Shown here: positions 11,666-12,147 of the stretch, one piece after another
Position numbering within the stretch: position 1 is the stretch's first letter
How the letters are laid out: every line of letters starts with the position of its first letter
The notes under the pieces: model-generated
What the model was told of the DNA's origin: nothing
The model's database searches: none
What the model saw: only the letters and a program-made list of their open reading frames with translations
Assembly: GCA_045629725.1 (NCBI GenBank)
Contig: JAZQRT010000107.1
Span: 1-12,147, forward strand
Source: SIG714 sp045629725
GTDB lineage: Bacteria; Bacillota; Clostridia; Oscillospirales; CAG-272
Direction: 5' to 3'
Length of the DNA stretch: 12,147 nucleotides
Translations under genes and position numbers: made by a program

Positions 11666-12147
11666 ATGCAGTTTAATATTGAAGAAATCAGCAAAGTAAT
11701 AAAAGAACAGATAAAGCATTATTCCGATGAGGTCAAGCAGGATGAGGTCGGATACGTAATATCCGTTGGTGACGGAATTTCAAAGGTTCACGGACTTGAA
11801 AAGTGTAAGTCCAACGAGCTTCTTGAATTCTCAAACGGATCCTACGGAATGGCACTCAACCTTGAGGAGAACTTCGTTTCTGCGGTAATGCTTGGAAGTG
11901 ACGTTGGTATATCCGAGGGAAGCCTTGTAAAGCGTACAGGTAAGGTCGTATCCGTGCCTGTTGGCGATGATATGATCGGCAGAGTCATTAACGCTCTTGG
12001 CGAGCCCATTGACGGAAAAGGACCTATTACAGCGGCACAGATGCGTCCCATTGAGCATAAGGCTCCGGGAATTATTGAAAGAAAATCTGTAAGCGTACCT
12101 CTGCAGACGGGAATCAAGGCTATTGATGCCATGATACCCATAGGAAG
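11666..12147 (+). CDS. atpA: ATP synthase F1 subunit alpha (5' part, cut by window end)
   Basis: The first 160 codons of subunit alpha, a non-catalytic nucleotide-binding subunit of the F1 head. The N-terminal crown has VGYVISVGDGISKVHGLEK (about 28-46) and ALNLEENFVSAVMLG. The linker VPVGDDMIGRVINALGEPID (about 98-117) is followed by the IERKSVSVPLQTGIKAIDAM segment that leads into the Walker A motif. The Walker A motif itself lies beyond the window edge. The N-terminal helix (1-27) that meets subunit delta is complete. The start has only a weak binding site (GTTGGTG, 11654-11660) and lies 13 bases after atpH, so it may rely on coupling. The frame is open to 12147. Confidence 0.96.
   Translation, partial: MQFNIEEISKVIKEQIKHYSDEVKQDEVGYVISVGDGISKVHGLEKCKSNELLEFSNGSYGMALNLEENFVSAVMLGSDVGISEGSLVKRTGKVVSVPVGDDMIGRVINALGEPIDGKGPITAAQMRPIEHKAPGIIERKSVSVPLQTGIKAIDAMIPIG

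Noticed and set aside
1..12147. CRISPR array, tRNA, rRNA, transposase or integrase
   Set aside because: No regularly spaced repeats, no cloverleaf or rRNA-like sequence and no recombinase motif found by reading; a tool scan could still find a weak case.

Overview
The window looks like chromosome of an anaerobic Firmicute of the Clostridia, most likely an Oscillospiraceae/Christensenellales-type gut bacterium. The reasons are strong AGGAGG-type ribosome binding sites, near-consensus sigma-A promoters, moderate GC genes with AT-rich spacers, a Clostridia-style atp operon, and surface proteins with an NPxTG sorting signal. No rRNA, tRNA, CRISPR array, transposase or integrase is visible.

Layout. 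1-1182: the last 10 codons of one surface protein gene, then a complete paralogue (129-1118). Both end in the same codons and the same terminator, which points to a tandem duplication. 1226-2295: azlCD branched-chain amino acid exporter under a strong promoter. 2304-5005: a two-gene unit of a PlsC-type acyltransferase carrying a zinc ribbon and a GltS-type Na+/glutamate symporter, overlapping by 23 bases. 5016-6513: gdhA (NADP-type glutamate dehydrogenase) with a perfect consensus promoter, but with a terminator-like hairpin between promoter and start codon.

6514-7733 is an AT-rich accessory island bracketed by two degenerate copies of a palindromic intergenic repeat. It holds a short gene with an NNCVHLA motif (possibly the C-terminal remnant of a papain-like enzyme) and three consecutive micro-genes of 44, 39 and 30 codons. 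Each micro-gene encodes one hydrophobic segment and has its own ribosome binding site. I recognise no family for the three microproteins, and they are the best candidate here for something undescribed. 7732-8603: a SLOG (YpsA-like) protein on the minus strand, divergent from an Arc-type ribbon-helix-helix regulator. The shared 105-base gap holds two perfect inverted repeats, which would suit an autoregulated pair.

8678-12147: the F1Fo ATP synthase operon in the order atpZ-atpI-atpB-atpE-atpF-atpH-atpA, cut off by the window end within atpA. Subunit c carries two carboxylates (E37 and E70) plus S71-T72, the arrangement described for the Na+-coupled c-ring of Fusobacterium nucleatum. Together with the Na+/glutamate symporter next to glutamate dehydrogenase, this suggests an organism that uses a sodium gradient and handles glutamate actively. 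That physiological link is inference.
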